From: Porphyrobacter sp.
GTDB lineage: Bacteria > Pseudomonadota > Alphaproteobacteria > Sphingomonadales > Sphingomonadaceae
Assembly (NCBI GenBank): GCA_016125555.1
Contig: WGLN01000011.1
Coordinates: 124,001 to 188,000, forward strand
Direction: 5' to 3'
Length of the DNA: 64,000 bases
The notes beneath the pieces were generated by a model, which worked only from the letters and a program-made list of their open reading frames with translations, was not told the origin of the DNA and made no database searches. The number at the start of each line of letters is the position of its first letter. The stretch's first letter is position 1. Of this stretch, positions 25,834 to 37,314 are shown one piece after another. The position numbers were made by a program, and so were the translations under genes.

Positions 25834-27959
25834 GCGCCCGCGCTCCGGGCGAGGCGCAGCGAGTTGGCGACCACCGCGAGCGAGCTCACCGACATGGCAA
25901 TGGCGGCGATCAGCGGCGTGACGAGGCCGGACAGCGCTAACGGTACCGCGAGCACGTTGTAGGCAATCGCGAAGGCGAAGTTCTGGCGCACGATCCGCAT
26001 CGTCGTCCGCGCCACCCCGACGGCGAGCGCGACCGGCATCAGCGCCTCGCCGATGAACACCGCGTCGGCGGCCTGCTGGCTGGCGTCGGAGGCGGTGCCG
26101 GGCGCGATCGAGGCGTGGGCGGCGGCGAGCGCAGGTCCGTCGTTCAATCCGTCGCCGACCATCAGCGGGCGGTGACCTGCGGCCTTGAGCGCCTCCAACG
26201 CGGCAAGCTTGGCCTGCGGGCTGGCACCGGCCTGCGCCGCGATACCGAGCTGCCTTGCGACCGCTTCGACCGGCGCTGCGCGGTCGCCCGACAGGATGCT
26301 TGCGGTGATGCCCTGCGTCTTCAGGGCGGCAAGGGCTTCCGCAGCGTCGCCGCGCAGCGGGTCGGCAAAGGTGATGGTCTGCACCCGCTCACCGATCCGC
26401 AGCCGCGTCGCGAGGCCCTGCGCCGCGTCATCGGGGCGTTCGAGCGCGACGTCCACGCCCTGCCAGCGCCCGGCGATGCCCTGGCCGCTCGCCTCGTGGA
26501 CCGCGGTGACCGGGGCCGGTTTGGCCCCCTCGCGCAGCAGCGCGGCGGCGAGCCCGCGGCTCAGCGGGTGGCGGCTCGCCTGCGCGAGGCCGAGCGCGAC
26601 GCTGCGCGTTTCATCGTCCAGTTCGCCGATCTCGGCGCGCGGAGTCCCGAGGGTCAGCGTCCCGGTCTTGTCGAACAGCGCGACATCGCATTCCGCGAGG
26701 CGTTCGAGCGCGCTGCCGTCCTTGACCAGCAGGCCCCGGCGCAGCAGCGCGCCGCTCGCCACCACCTGCGCCGCAGGGACGGCCAGCCCCATCGCGCAGG
26801 GGCAGGTGATGATCAGCACCGTGATGGCGATCACCAGCGACTGGTGCCAGCCCGCACCCGCCACCATCCACCCCGCGAAGGCCAGCGCCGCGAGGCTGTG
26901 CACCGCCGGCGCATAGAGCCGGCTGGCGCGGTCGGCGATGCGCACGTAGCTGCTGCGCGATTGGCCCGCCTCGTCCATCAGCCGTGCGATCTCGGCGAGC
27001 GCGGTCTCCTCGGCGACCTGGGTGAGGCGAATGCGCAGCGGCGCGGCGAGGTTGATCGTCCCGGCGTGCACCATGCTGCCCGGCCCGACCGGCTCGGGCG
27101 CGCTTTCGCCGGTGAGCATGGCGTTGTCGATCGTGCTGTGGCCCTCGATCACCTCGCCATCGGCAGCGAGCGCCTCTCCGGCGGCGACCAGCACCAGCAT
27201 GCCGGGTTCGAGTTCGCGTGCGTCGATGCGGCGGATGCTGCCGTCCGGGCCGATCACCCCGGCGCTTTTTCCCATGCGCCCGAGCAGCGCGCCGATCCCG
27301 GCGCGGGTGCGGTCACGCATCACCGCGTCGAGCGCGCGCCCGGCGAGCAGGAAGAACAGCAGCATCACCGCGCTTTCGAAATAGGCCTCGCCGCCCCCCG
27401 CGACGGTTTCGTAAAGGCTCAGTCCGGTGGCGAGGATCACCCCGATGCTGATCGGCACGTCCATGTTGGTGCGGCGGTGCCGCAGCGCCATCCACGCGCT
27501 GGCGAAGAAGGGCCGGCCGGCATAGGCGATCACCGGCAGGGCGATGAGCGCCGAAAGCCAATGGAACATCGCGCGGGTCGCGCCCCCCGCGCCCGCCCAG
27601 ACACTGACCGACAGCAGCATGATGTTCATCATGCCGAACCCCGCGACGCCTAGTGCGCGGGTCAGGCGCCTGCGTTCCTCGGCCTCGATCCCCAGCGGGT
27701 TGTCGGCAACGGCCTGCGCCTCGAAGCCGAGGTCGCGCAGGGCATCGGGCAGCGCCTCCTCGCCAAGCGCCGGGTCGTGGCGGATCGCCACCCGCTTGGC
27801 CGAGAAATTGGCGCGCGCGGCGGCGATGCCGGGTTGCCTCGGCAATTCGCGCTCGATCTTGGCTATGCACCCCGCGCAGCGCATCCCCGGAACCGTGAAG
27901 CGGGTGGTGACGAGCGCCGCGTCGGGTTCGGCAGCAGAGGCGGGGGCGGGGGCGTTCAC
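25830..27959 (-). CDS. ccoI: Copper-transporting P1B-type ATPase for cbb3 oxidase maturation
   Basis: 709 residues from a GTG at 27959 that overlaps the ccoH stop (GTGA). There is an N-terminal heavy-metal domain with GMRCAGC (about residue 27), then membrane helices, an actuator loop with LTGESAPEPVG, the ion-binding CPC in the membrane helix IITCPCAMGLAVP, the phosphorylation site DKTGTLTLG and the hinge GDGLNDGPALAA. All signatures of a Cu-type P1B ATPase are present. CcoI/FixI exports copper to the periplasmic side for CuB of CcoN rather than conferring resistance. It is embedded in the ccoGHIS chain, which supports the assignment over CopA. Confidence 0.95.
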   Translation of the reverse strand: MNAPAPASAAEPDAALVTTRFTVPGMRCAGCIAKIERELPRQPGIAAARANFSAKRVAIRHDPALGEEALPDALRDLGFEAQAVADNPLGIEAEERRRLTRALGVAGFGMMNIMLLSVSVWAGAGGATRAMFHWLSALIALPVIAYAGRPFFASAWMALRHRRTNMDVPISIGVILATGLSLYETVAGGGEAYFESAVMLLFFLLAGRALDAVMRDRTRAGIGALLGRMGKSAGVIGPDGSIRRIDARELEPGMLVLVAAGEALAADGEVIEGHSTIDNAMLTGESAPEPVGPGSMVHAGTINLAAPLRIRLTQVAEETALAEIARLMDEAGQSRSSYVRIADRASRLYAPAVHSLAALAFAGWMVAGAGWHQSLVIAITVLIITCPCAMGLAVPAAQVVASGALLRRGLLVKDGSALERLAECDVALFDKTGTLTLGTPRAEIGELDDETRSVALGLAQASRHPLSRGLAAALLREGAKPAPVTAVHEASGQGIAGRWQGVDVALERPDDAAQGLATRLRIGERVQTITFADPLRGDAAEALAALKTQGITASILSGDRAAPVEAVARQLGIAAQAGASPQAKLAALEALKAAGHRPLMVGDGLNDGPALAAAHASIAPGTASDASQQAADAVFIGEALMPVALAVGVARTTMRIVRQNFAFAIAYNVLAVPLALSGLVTPLIAAIAMSVSSLAVVANSLRLARSAGA

Positions 27960-28414
27960 GGCAGCTCGCTTTCCCCGGCCCAGTGCTTGCCATCGGCGGC
28001 GATCGCGATGCGCATCGTCCAGCGTCCGTGCGCGACCGCTTCCCTGGAAAGCCAGCGGCCATTGCCGTCGGGGGCGAAGGTCAGCGCGGTGAACTGGTGC
28101 GCACCGAGCGGACGGCGCAGGTGTGCGGTGATCCGCGCCCCGGCCGGGACGCCGGTGGTGTCGAGCACCACGCGCCCGTCGCTGCGGCGATGTTCGGGGC
28201 GCACCTCCCAGCCGAGCGCACGCGCGGCGGCGGCCTTGTCGAGCCAGGCATTGAAGTTCTGGCTGGCGACGTAGGAGTTTTCCACCACCACGCCATGAAA
28301 GCCGCCCACCGCCTGGAACGCCATGAACAGGTTGACCGCGATGACGATGCCGAAGCCGCCGACGAAGATCGCCAGCATGTGCCGACCGGTGAATTCGCTG
28401 CTCTTGCTGGCCAT
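27956..28414 (-). CDS. ccoH: cbb3 oxidase accessory protein CcoH/FixH
   Basis: 152 residues. One N-terminal membrane helix (HMLAIFVGGFGIVIAVNLFM) is followed by a periplasmic domain with the FixH features VVENSYVASQNFNAWL and a beta-rich C-terminal half. The ATG shares one base with the ccoG stop (TGATG). FixH/CcoH is a small membrane protein required for stable assembly of the cbb3 complex and works with CcoI. Confidence 0.93.
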   Translation of the reverse strand: MASKSSEFTGRHMLAIFVGGFGIVIAVNLFMAFQAVGGFHGVVVENSYVASQNFNAWLDKAAAARALGWEVRPEHRRSDGRVVLDTTGVPAGARITAHLRRPLGAHQFTALTFAPDGNGRWLSREAVAHGRWTMRIAIAADGKHWAGESELP

Positions 28415-29976
28415 CAATCGTCCTCCGGCATGGCAAAGGTGGTTTCGGCTGCGTCGCGCTCGCCTTCTGCATCGAGCGCGGCGAGGCGGAAGGTGAAGCT
28501 CTCGGCTTCCTCGCCGCGCGGGAGCATCACGTAGGCGCGCACCACCTTCGTCTCGTTGGCGGGCACGTCGACGACGAGGCGCGGCGCGGCATCCTCGAAG
28601 CTGACCGCCTCGGTCCACATCACCGCGCCTTTCGGCAGGCCGGCGAGCGCCACCTCCATCTTGCGCGGGCGGGCCTCCATGTTGCGCAGGCGCAGCGTGT
28701 AGGCGTTGCGCACCGAGCCGTCCTTGAGCAGCATGAAGGGCGGGTTGCGATCCGGCGAGACGGTGATTTCGGTATGGCTGCGGGTGCCGAGCGCGAACAG
28801 CAGCGCCGCCCCGATCGAGGCCCAGACCCCGAAATAGAGCAGGGTTCGCAGCCGCAGCAGCGCCTTCCAGGCAGGCTGCGGCGGGGCGCCGGCAGCCTCT
28901 GCCTCGCATTGTTCGAGCGTGGCATAGTCGATGAGGCCCCGGGGTCGGCCGACCTCCTTCATCACTCGGTCGCAGGCGTCGATGCACAGCGCGCAGGTGA
29001 TGCAGCCGATCTGCTGGCCTTCGCGGATGTCGATGCCGGTCGGGCACACCGCGACGCACATGTTGCAGTCGATGCAGTCGCCGAACTGGTCGGGGGCCTT
29101 GGCTGCCTTCTTGACGCTGCCGCGTGGTTCGCCGCGCCAGTCCTTGTAGGTGACGATGAGGCTCTTCTCGTCGAGCATCGCGGTCTGGATGCGCGGCCAT
29201 GGGCACATGTAGACGCACACCTGTTCGCGCATGAAGCCGCCCAGCCAGAAGGTCGTGCCGGTCAGCACCGCCACGGTCGCATAGGCGACGGGCGCGGCAT
29301 CAAGCGTGAAGACATCGTGCGCGAGGGTCGGCGCGTCGGCGAAGTAGAGAATCCACGCGCCGCCTGTGAGCAGGCTGACGAGCAGGTAGACCGACCACTT
29401 GGCCGCGCGGCGCGCGATCTTGGACGCGGTCCAGGGCGCCTTGTCGAGGCGGATGCGCGCGTTGCGGTCACCGTCGAAGAAGCGGTCGATGTGCTGGAAC
29501 AGGTCGGTCCACACGGTTTGCGGGCAGGCATAGCCGCACCACGCCCGGCCGACCGCGCTGGTGACGAGAAACAACCCGATCCCCGCCATGATCAGCAGGC
29601 CCGCCACGAAGTAGAATTCGTGCGGCCAGATCTCGATGTCGAACATGTAGAAGCGGCGGTGGGCGAGATCGACCAGCACCGCCTGATCGGGCGCGTAGGG
29701 GCCGCGGTCCCAGCGCAGCCACGGGGTGACGTAGTAGATGGCGAGGGTGACCACCATCACCAGCCACTTGAAGCGGCGGAAGGGACCGTCGATCCGCTTG
29801 TTGTGGACCGTCTTGCCCTTCTCGTAGAGGCTGCTGCCCATGAAGCCCTCGCCGGCCCCGGCGGAAGCCTTGTGCGGCAGGGCCGCGCCGGTGGAAGAGG
29901 GCTGAAGCGCCGCCCCCCAGTCCCGCGGTGGGTCCGCGGGCGGCGGGGTGCGTTCGAGCTGCTTGTTGTCAGCCAT
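28414..29976 (-). CDS. ccoG: cbb3 oxidase accessory ferredoxin-like membrane protein CcoG/FixG
   Basis: 520 residues. The start at 29976 lies within the last 8 bp of ccoP and gives a soluble N-terminal arm (about 90 residues). Several membrane helices follow, the second group holding CGYACPQTVW. Two 4Fe-4S motifs, CIDCNMCVAVCPTG and CITCALCIDACDRVM, are near residues 285-325. The C-terminal 150 residues form an Ig-like periplasmic domain. CcoG acts as a cupric reductase or redox partner in cbb3 assembly. The length and domain order are normal for the family. Confidence 0.95.
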   Translation of the reverse strand: MADNKQLERTPPPADPPRDWGAALQPSSTGAALPHKASAGAGEGFMGSSLYEKGKTVHNKRIDGPFRRFKWLVMVVTLAIYYVTPWLRWDRGPYAPDQAVLVDLAHRRFYMFDIEIWPHEFYFVAGLLIMAGIGLFLVTSAVGRAWCGYACPQTVWTDLFQHIDRFFDGDRNARIRLDKAPWTASKIARRAAKWSVYLLVSLLTGGAWILYFADAPTLAHDVFTLDAAPVAYATVAVLTGTTFWLGGFMREQVCVYMCPWPRIQTAMLDEKSLIVTYKDWRGEPRGSVKKAAKAPDQFGDCIDCNMCVAVCPTGIDIREGQQIGCITCALCIDACDRVMKEVGRPRGLIDYATLEQCEAEAAGAPPQPAWKALLRLRTLLYFGVWASIGAALLFALGTRSHTEITVSPDRNPPFMLLKDGSVRNAYTLRLRNMEARPRKMEVALAGLPKGAVMWTEAVSFEDAAPRLVVDVPANETKVVRAYVMLPRGEEAESFTFRLAALDAEGERDAAETTFAMPEDD

Positions 29977-30898
29977 CGCTGTCGGCCTCGGGCGCTTGTG
30001 CGACCTTGCCTTCCGGCGCGGTTGCCGTCTGCACGGGTGCGGGATCCTGGCCGCCGCCGCGCGAGTGGACATAGGCGGCGAGCATCTTGATCGTCACCGG
30101 ATCGAGCCGCCCCTGCCACGCCGGCATGACGCCATGGCGGGGTTTGAGGATCTGCTTCTTCACGTCCGCCTCGGTCCCGCCGAACAGCCAGATCGCATCG
30201 TTGAGCGCAGGCGCGCCCAGCGCGGGGGTTCCGGCGCCGGTGGGGCCGTGACACGCCGCGCAGTTTTCGGCGAAGAGCTGCGCGCCGGCGGCATTGTCCT
30301 TCGCCTTGCCCGATAGCGACATGACATGCGCCGCCAGCGCGTCCACCTGCGCAGGTTCGAACATGGTGGCGAAGGCGGGCATGAAGTTGACCCGGGTGGC
30401 GTCCTCGCCGTCCCAGCGCACCCCGTGGGTGATGGTGTACTGGATCTCGCTCAGCGTTCCGCCCCAGATCCAGTCGTCGTCGTTGAGGTTGGGGTAGCCA
30501 GGCGAACCTGCCGCGCCGGCACCGTGGCACTGCACGCAGTTGACCTTGAAGGCCGCCGCGCCCCCGGCGATCGCCTGGTTCATCAGTTCGGGCGAGGCGG
30601 GCAGTTTCTCGATATCGGTCGCGGCGATCTTTTCGAACACGCCCTGGCGCGCGGCATCGGCGGCGCTCATCTCGCGGGCAAGGTCGCCGCGGCTCGACCA
30701 GCCGAGCGTGCCCGCACTCGCGCGGTCAATCATCGGCCAGGCCGGGTAGAGCACGACGTAGACCAGCGCCCAGGCGATGGTCGCGTAGAAGGTGTAGAGC
30801 CACCAGCGCGGCAGCGGCGTGTTGAGTTCCTCGATGCCGTCCCACTCGTGTCCGACGGTCTCGGTGCCGGTGGGTTGGTCGATCCGCTTATTGGACAT
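29969..30898 (-). CDS. ccoP: cbb3-type cytochrome c oxidase diheme subunit III
   Basis: 309 residues when started at the ATG at 30898, which has AAGG nine bases upstream; an ATG at 30907 is in frame but AAGG would abut it. One membrane helix (WWLYTFYATIAWALVYVVLY) follows the family hallmark HEWDGIEELNTPLPRWWLY. Two c-type heme motifs, CVQCH and CAACH, each have a downstream Met ligand region (VNFMPAF and HGVMPAW). CcoP passes electrons from cytochrome c to CcoO. The gene overlaps ccoQ upstream and ccoG downstream. Confidence 0.96.
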   Translation of the reverse strand: MSNKRIDQPTGTETVGHEWDGIEELNTPLPRWWLYTFYATIAWALVYVVLYPAWPMIDRASAGTLGWSSRGDLAREMSAADAARQGVFEKIAATDIEKLPASPELMNQAIAGGAAAFKVNCVQCHGAGAAGSPGYPNLNDDDWIWGGTLSEIQYTITHGVRWDGEDATRVNFMPAFATMFEPAQVDALAAHVMSLSGKAKDNAAGAQLFAENCAACHGPTGAGTPALGAPALNDAIWLFGGTEADVKKQILKPRHGVMPAWQGRLDPVTIKMLAAYVHSRGGGQDPAPVQTATAPEGKVAQAPEADSDG

Positions 30899-31052
30899 CG
30901 TCGTCATCCTTGAAAATCGAAATACTGGCCGCTTCGACGTTGCGGGTCCCGCCGGGGCGGAAGTGCCAGAGGCACAGCACCAGATAGAGGGCGAAGATCA
31001 CCGCCAGCCCGTGGGCGTCGGCGAAGTGGCGGAGCTGGTCGTAGAGGCTCAC
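30888..31052 (-). CDS. ccoQ: cbb3-type cytochrome oxidase small subunit CcoQ
   Basis: 54 residues from a GTG at 31052 that overlaps the ccoO stop (GTGA). It has one membrane helix ([18 protein letters not shown]) and an acidic C-terminus. The position between ccoO and ccoP, the size and the helix are diagnostic of CcoQ/FixQ, which stabilises the interaction of CcoP with the core. Confidence 0.92.
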   Translation of the reverse strand: MSLYDQLRHFADAHGLAVIFALYLVLCLWHFRPGGTRNVEAASISIFKDDDDVQ

Positions 31053-31813
31053 CGGCCCTTCTCCTCGGCGAGCGCCTCCTGAGCGGCGGCGCTGTTCACG
31101 TCGACCAGCGTGCCGAGCATCTGGAGATAGGCGACCAGCGCATCCATTTCGGTCACCCGCGAAGGATCGCCGTCGTAATCGCGGATCTGCGCCTTGGGAT
31201 AGCGCGCGGCGAGATCGCCCGCGTCTGCCTCGGGATCGGCCTGCGCCATCAGGTCCTTGGGCGCCATCTGGATGTCGATGTCGCTGTAGGGCACGCCCAC
31301 CCGCTTCAGCGCCGTGAGGGTCGCTGAAGGATCGGGCACCTTCAAGTCGGTCTCGGCGAGGAAGCTGTAGTTGGGCATGATGCTCTGCGGCACCACCGAT
31401 CGGGGCGCTTTCAGGTGCTGGACGTGCCAGGCATCCGAATAGCGCCCGCCGACGCGCGCGAGGTCCGGCCCGGTGCGCTTGGAGCCCCACTGGAAGGGGT
31501 GGTCGTACATCGATTCCGCGGCGAGGCTGTAGTGGCCGTAGCGTTCGACCTCGTCGCGGAAGGGGCGGATCATCTGGCTGTGGCAGACATAGCAGCCTTC
31601 GCGGATGTAGATGTCCCGGCCCGCCTGTTCGAGCGGGGTGTAGGGACGCATCCCCTCGACCTTCTCGATGGTGTTGTCGATCCAGAACAGCGGGGCGATT
31701 TCCACCACCCCGCCGATCGCCACCGTGACGAAGGTCGCCGCGGCCAGCAGAGTGACGTTCTTCTCGAGGCGCTTGTGGCCTTCGAAAGGTTCCTTGCGGT
31801 TGTGCTCGGTCAT
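31049..31813 (-). CDS. ccoO: cbb3-type cytochrome c oxidase monoheme subunit II
   Basis: 254 residues from the ATG at 31813, with GAGAAGGAA upstream. One N-terminal membrane helix (about 22-45) leads to a periplasmic monoheme domain: [15 protein letters not shown] is the characteristic CcoO heme site, and Met in [10 protein letters not shown] is the expected distal ligand. The frame continues upstream into ccoN but only with non-coding-like sequence. The gene lies 25 bp downstream of ccoN. Confidence 0.96.
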   Translation of the reverse strand: MTEHNRKEPFEGHKRLEKNVTLLAAATFVTVAIGGVVEIAPLFWIDNTIEKVEGMRPYTPLEQAGRDIYIREGCYVCHSQMIRPFRDEVERYGHYSLAAESMYDHPFQWGSKRTGPDLARVGGRYSDAWHVQHLKAPRSVVPQSIMPNYSFLAETDLKVPDPSATLTALKRVGVPYSDIDIQMAPKDLMAQADPEADAGDLAARYPKAQIRDYDGDPSRVTEMDALVAYLQMLGTLVDVNSAAAQEALAEEKGR

Positions 31814-31838
31814 TGTTCGCGTTCCTTCTCGCCGGGCG

Positions 31839-33506
31839 TCATTCGGCCGGCTGGGCGGCGGGTTCGGGGAGGATCGGGCGGTCGGCGGCCGCGTCGTGGG
31901 CGGTGTCGCCCATCGGCGCCTCGACACGCTGGTGACCGAGGATGGTCATCCAGATGTTGTAGGCCATGATGACCGCGCCCGAGAGATACATGAGGCCGCC
32001 CACGGCGCGCAGGACATACATCGGGTGGAGCGCCGCGACGGTGTCGACGAAGCTGTTCACGAGGTAGCCGTCCGAGCCGTATTCGCGCCACATCAGCCCC
32101 TGGGTGATGCCCGCCACCCACATGCTCGCGGCGTAGAAGACGATGCCGAGCGTCGCGAGCCAGAAGTGCCAGTTGATCATCCGCAGGCTGTAGAGGCGCT
32201 GCTTCTGCCACAGGCGCGGCACGAGATAGTAGACGCAGGCGAAGGTGATCATCCCGTTCCATCCCAGCGCGCCGGAATGGACATGGCCGATGGTCCAGTC
32301 GGTGTAGTGCGACAGGCTGTTCACCGCCTTGATCGAAAGCATCGGCCCTTCGAAGGTGCTCATTCCGTAGAAGGCGAGCGCCAGCACCATCATGCGGATG
32401 ATCGGATCGGTGCGGACCTTGTCCCAGGCCCCGTTCAGGGTCATCAGGCCGTTGATCATCCCGCCCCAGCTGGGCATCCACAGCATCACCGAGAACACCA
32501 TGCCCAGCGTCTGCGCCCAGTCGGGCAGCGCGGTGTAGTGGAGGTGGTGCGGGCCGGCCCAGATGTAGAGGAAGATCAGCGACCAGAAGTGGATGATCGA
32601 CAGGCGGTAGGAATAGACCGGGCGCCCCGCCTGCTTGGGCACGAAGTAATACATCATCGCCAGGAAGCCCGCGGTCAGGAAGAAGCCCACCGCGTTGTGG
32701 CCGTACCACCACTGGGTCAGCGCGTCCTGCACGCCGGCGAAGGCGGAATAGCTCTTCGACCCCAGGAAGCTCACCGGCACGGCCAGGTTGTTGACCACGT
32801 GCAGCATCGCGATGGTCACGATGAAGGCGAGGTAGAACCAGTTGGCCACGTAGATGTGCGGTTCGTGGCGGCGCAGGATCGTGCCGACGAACACCGCGAG
32901 ATAGGCGAGCCAGACCACCGTCAGCCACAGGTCGACATACCACTCGGGCTCGGCATATTCGCGGCCCTGCCCGATGCCGAGCAGGTAGCCGGTGGCCGCC
33001 AGCACGATGAACAGCTGGTATCCCCAGAACACGAAACGCGCCATGGCGGGGAAGGCCAGAGTGGTGCGGCAGGTGCGCTGCACGACGTAGAAGCTGGTCG
33101 CCAGCAGCGCATTGCCGCCGAAGGCGAAGATCACCGCGCTGGTGTGCAGCGGGCGCACGCGTCCGAAGTTGAGATAGGGCTCGAAATTGAGCTGCGGAAA
33201 GGACAGCTGCGCGGCTATGAACACGCCTGCCAGCAGCCCGGCAAGGCCCCAGAACATCGTCGCGATCACGCCCCAGCGCACCACGTCATCATCGTAGCGC
33301 GACGGTCCCGGCGGCATCCGGAAGATGCTCTGCGCCCGGGCGAGGGGATCGTAGGTCCCCAGTGTCGCGATAATCAGGATCACCGCGACAAGCGCGACGA
33401 TGCCCATGTGGATGGCAAAACCCCTTTCGGGCGTGAGCGCGATGGCGCTGATGGCTGCGAGCAGGACAAGCGCCCACGCTCCCAGCCGCTTAACGACTGC
33501 TTCCAT
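31839..33506 (-). CDS. ccoN: cbb3-type cytochrome c oxidase catalytic subunit I
   Basis: 555 residues with many membrane helices. Heme-copper ligands are visible: low-spin heme His in [15 protein letters not shown], the CuB His in [13 protein letters not shown], the His pair in AGPHHLHYT, and H-x-H in [13 protein letters not shown]. The Tyr of the cbb3 active site would lie in [10 protein letters not shown]. This is the oxygen-reducing, proton-pumping subunit of the high-affinity oxidase. A near-perfect FNR box is centred about 62 bp upstream of its ATG, so low-oxygen induction is likely. It heads an eight- or nine-gene chain running to 25460. Confidence 0.97.
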   Translation of the reverse strand: MEAVVKRLGAWALVLLAAISAIALTPERGFAIHMGIVALVAVILIIATLGTYDPLARAQSIFRMPPGPSRYDDDVVRWGVIATMFWGLAGLLAGVFIAAQLSFPQLNFEPYLNFGRVRPLHTSAVIFAFGGNALLATSFYVVQRTCRTTLAFPAMARFVFWGYQLFIVLAATGYLLGIGQGREYAEPEWYVDLWLTVVWLAYLAVFVGTILRRHEPHIYVANWFYLAFIVTIAMLHVVNNLAVPVSFLGSKSYSAFAGVQDALTQWWYGHNAVGFFLTAGFLAMMYYFVPKQAGRPVYSYRLSIIHFWSLIFLYIWAGPHHLHYTALPDWAQTLGMVFSVMLWMPSWGGMINGLMTLNGAWDKVRTDPIIRMMVLALAFYGMSTFEGPMLSIKAVNSLSHYTDWTIGHVHSGALGWNGMITFACVYYLVPRLWQKQRLYSLRMINWHFWLATLGIVFYAASMWVAGITQGLMWREYGSDGYLVNSFVDTVAALHPMYVLRAVGGLMYLSGAVIMAYNIWMTILGHQRVEAPMGDTAHDAAADRPILPEPAAQPAE

Positions 33507-33560
33507 TGTCTGTGTTCCCTTCCGTCGGCCCGCCCTAGCGCGCCCCCGTGATCCCTGTGT

Positions 33561-33574
33561 TTGACGAAGATCAA
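33561..33574. promoter_or_regulatory. Fnr/FixK box upstream of ccoN
   Basis: TTGACGAAGATCAA fits the alphaproteobacterial FnrL/FixK consensus TTGAY-N4-RTCAA. It lies between the end of the Crp/Fnr regulator gene and the ccoN ATG (54 bp away), so it could drive the whole ccoNOQPGHIS chain at low oxygen. Confidence 0.8.
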
Positions 33575-33581
33575 AACCGCG

Positions 33582-34334
33582 TCAGTTTTCCGGTGTCATG
33601 CTCGCTTGACTGCCCTGTCGCCCGGCGATCCTGGCGAGCGCCGCGACGTCGGGTAGGGCGACTTTCGAGCGGCCCTCGGTCGCCACCAGACCCGCCTCGC
33701 GCAGCTCGGTGAGCTGGCGGCTGACGGTCTCGATGGTGAGGCCAAGACTGTCGCCGATGTCGCGGCGGCTCATCGGCAGGGCGAAGGTGCAGGACCCTTG
33801 TGTGCAGCCCGCCAGCCGCTCCGCCATCGAGACGAGGAAGTCGGCGATCCGCTGCTGCGCGGACTTGTGCCCCATCTGCATCATCCGCGTGCGGCTGCGG
33901 TGGAGCGCCTGCAGTGAGCGCGCCAGCACCGATCGCAGCACCGCCGGATCGGTTTGCGCAATGTCGAGGAAGTGCTCGGCCGGGAACACCGCCAATTCGC
34001 AATCGGTGAGCGCCACGAGCCGGAAGTTGCCCCAGCTTTCGACCGCGCTCTGGCGCAGCACCGAGATCATGTCGCCCGCGAAGTGGAACGCCAGAACCTG
34101 CCCCCTCGGCGCATCGGCGAGCGGCTGTGCCGCGAGCTTCGCGGCGCCGCTGGCGATGTGCACCAGCCGGTCCTCCCGGGGATCCGGGTCGAGCGCCTCG
34201 CCCTTGGGAAGATGCAGGCAATAGCCGATCGCGCACAGCCGCGCCGCGACCGGATGGGCGTCGGTTCCGGGGGGCAGGGCGGCACGGAAGGCCGCCATGC
34301 CGTCTTGCCTGAATGTGGTGCCGATGCTTGCCAT
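33582..34334 (-). CDS. Crp/Fnr-family transcriptional regulator with FNR-type DNA recognition
   Basis: 250 residues: a cupin-type sensor domain (about 30-150), a dimer helix, and a C-terminal winged helix-turn-helix. The recognition helix LTIETVSRQLTEL has Glu202, Ser205 and Arg206, the E-x2-SR triad that reads TTGAT half-sites in FNR. The canonical N-terminal 4Fe-4S cysteine cluster of FNR is missing; only Cys34, Cys39 and Cys112 (the last in TDCELAVFP, near the position of the fourth FNR ligand) are present. It may sense oxygen differently or be FixK-like. A perfect FNR box lies 39 bp upstream of its start, shared with ompW, which suggests autoregulation. The ribosome site is weak, so an internal ATG (residue 13) is a possible start. 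Confidence 0.88.
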   Translation of the reverse strand: MASIGTTFRQDGMAAFRAALPPGTDAHPVAARLCAIGYCLHLPKGEALDPDPREDRLVHIASGAAKLAAQPLADAPRGQVLAFHFAGDMISVLRQSAVESWGNFRLVALTDCELAVFPAEHFLDIAQTDPAVLRSVLARSLQALHRSRTRMMQMGHKSAQQRIADFLVSMAERLAGCTQGSCTFALPMSRRDIGDSLGLTIETVSRQLTELREAGLVATEGRSKVALPDVAALARIAGRQGSQASMTPEN

Positions 34335-34372
34335 GATGCATGCGGCAATGGGCCGGGCAAGCGCAAAGGTCT

Positions 34373-34386
34373 TTGATTCCGATCAA
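34373..34386. promoter_or_regulatory. Perfect FNR box between the Crp/Fnr gene and ompW
   Basis: TTGATTCCGATCAA is an exact palindromic TTGAT-N4-ATCAA site. It is centred about 45 bp upstream of the regulator start on the minus strand and about 105 bp upstream of the ompW ATG on the plus strand. It can serve either divergent promoter; autoregulation and Fnr control of ompW are both known in other bacteria. Confidence 0.88.
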
Positions 34387-34483
34387 TGAGCGGTCCGCAG
34401 CCGCGCGGCTATCGGGCGGTCACAGGCAGCAAGCACCTGGGTCGCGGAGGGCGACCACTGCTGCCGATGAGGACTTGAGAAAA

Positions 34484-35161
34484 ATGAAGACCTTTCTGAT
34501 GCTTGGCGGTGCAGCTCTGGTGCTGGCCGCGACCCCGGCGATGGCCGAACAGGATACCGACCGCGCCGGTGACATCCAGGTCAAGGTGCTTGGCACGGCG
34601 GTGCTGCCCGACGGCAAGATCACGTCGGTCAATGTCGACCTCGTCGGCCTTCCGGCGACCACCCAGACCAAGGCCAACGACAATTTCGTGCCGACCATCG
34701 CGGTCGAATACTTCCTCACCGACTCGCTCTCGGTCGAGACCATCGCGGGCGTCACCCAGCACGATGTCGACGCGGTGGCGGGGCTGCCGGGCGCGGAACT
34801 CGTCTCGGACGCGCTGCTGCTGCCCGCAACGGTGACCGCCAAGGCCCACTTCGATCTCGCCGGAGTGAAGCCCTATGTCGGGGCCGGGGTCGCCTATTTC
34901 ATGTGGCTCAAGGACAAGCCGGGGGCTGCCACCCTGCCGCTGGGCGTGACCGATACCGACCTGTCGGACGAATTCGGCTTCGCCCTGCAGGCGGGCGTCG
35001 ATGTGCCGATCGGCGACAAGGGCTTTGGCCTGACATTCGATGCGAAGCGCTACTTCATCGACACGACCGCGCGCTGGTATGCCGGCAACACGCTCGCGAT
35101 CGAGACCAAGCACAAGCTCGATCCCTGGGTGCTGAGCGCAGGCGTCGCCTACCGCTTCTAG
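34484..35161 (+). CDS. ompW: OmpW-family outer membrane protein
   Basis: 225 residues from the ATG at 34484. A signal peptide ends at TPAMA (about residue 21). The mature part is an eight-stranded-barrel type sequence: [34 protein letters not shown] and [21 protein letters not shown] are characteristic OmpW segments, and the C-terminus [10 protein letters not shown] ends in Phe as barrels do. OmpW proteins form a narrow hydrophobic channel and are often induced at low oxygen. A perfect FNR box is upstream and a strong terminator follows. Confidence 0.93.
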   Translation: MKTFLMLGGAALVLAATPAMAEQDTDRAGDIQVKVLGTAVLPDGKITSVNVDLVGLPATTQTKANDNFVPTIAVEYFLTDSLSVETIAGVTQHDVDAVAGLPGAELVSDALLLPATVTAKAHFDLAGVKPYVGAGVAYFMWLKDKPGAATLPLGVTDTDLSDEFGFALQAGVDVPIGDKGFGLTFDAKRYFIDTTARWYAGNTLAIETKHKLDPWVLSAGVAYRF

Positions 35162-35189
35162 GCCGGCGCATCGCAGCCGGTTGCGACAA

Positions 35190-35219
35190 CCCCGCCGAGC
35201 GCCCCTCGGCGGGGTTTTT
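35190..35219 (+). terminator. Rho-independent terminator after ompW
   Basis: A perfect 10-bp GC-rich stem (CCCCGCCGAG with CTCGGCGGGG, 5-nt loop) is followed directly by TTTTT, 28 bp after the ompW stop. Confidence 0.92.
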
Positions 35220-35310
35220 CGCGACCAGCCGCCGTGACCTTAGATCTTTGTCTCGCAGGGCTGCGGCGTGTAGCAGACGGGAAAACAGGAACGAAGGAGG
35301 GAGAGTCGTC

Positions 35311-37242
<1,932 letters not shown>

Positions 37243-37257
37243 GGCCCGAATGCGAAA

Positions 37258-37287
37258 GGGCCGCCGGAGCGCGAACTCCGGCGGCCC
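37258..37287. terminator. Bidirectional terminator between acs and the small minus-strand gene
   Basis: A perfect 12-bp stem (GGGCCGCCGGAG with CTCCGGCGGCCC, 6-nt loop) sits between convergent genes. The minus-strand side is followed by TTTCGC, and the plus side has no T-tract. Confidence 0.75.
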
Positions 37288-37314
37288 CTCATGCCGCATT
37301 CCTGCGGTGTGAAA

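Noticed and set aside
33571..34386. A longer overlapping minus-strand frame in the Crp/Fnr region
   Set aside because: It is in another frame, with Arg-rich sequence and no HTH; the frame starting at 34334 has all family motifs.
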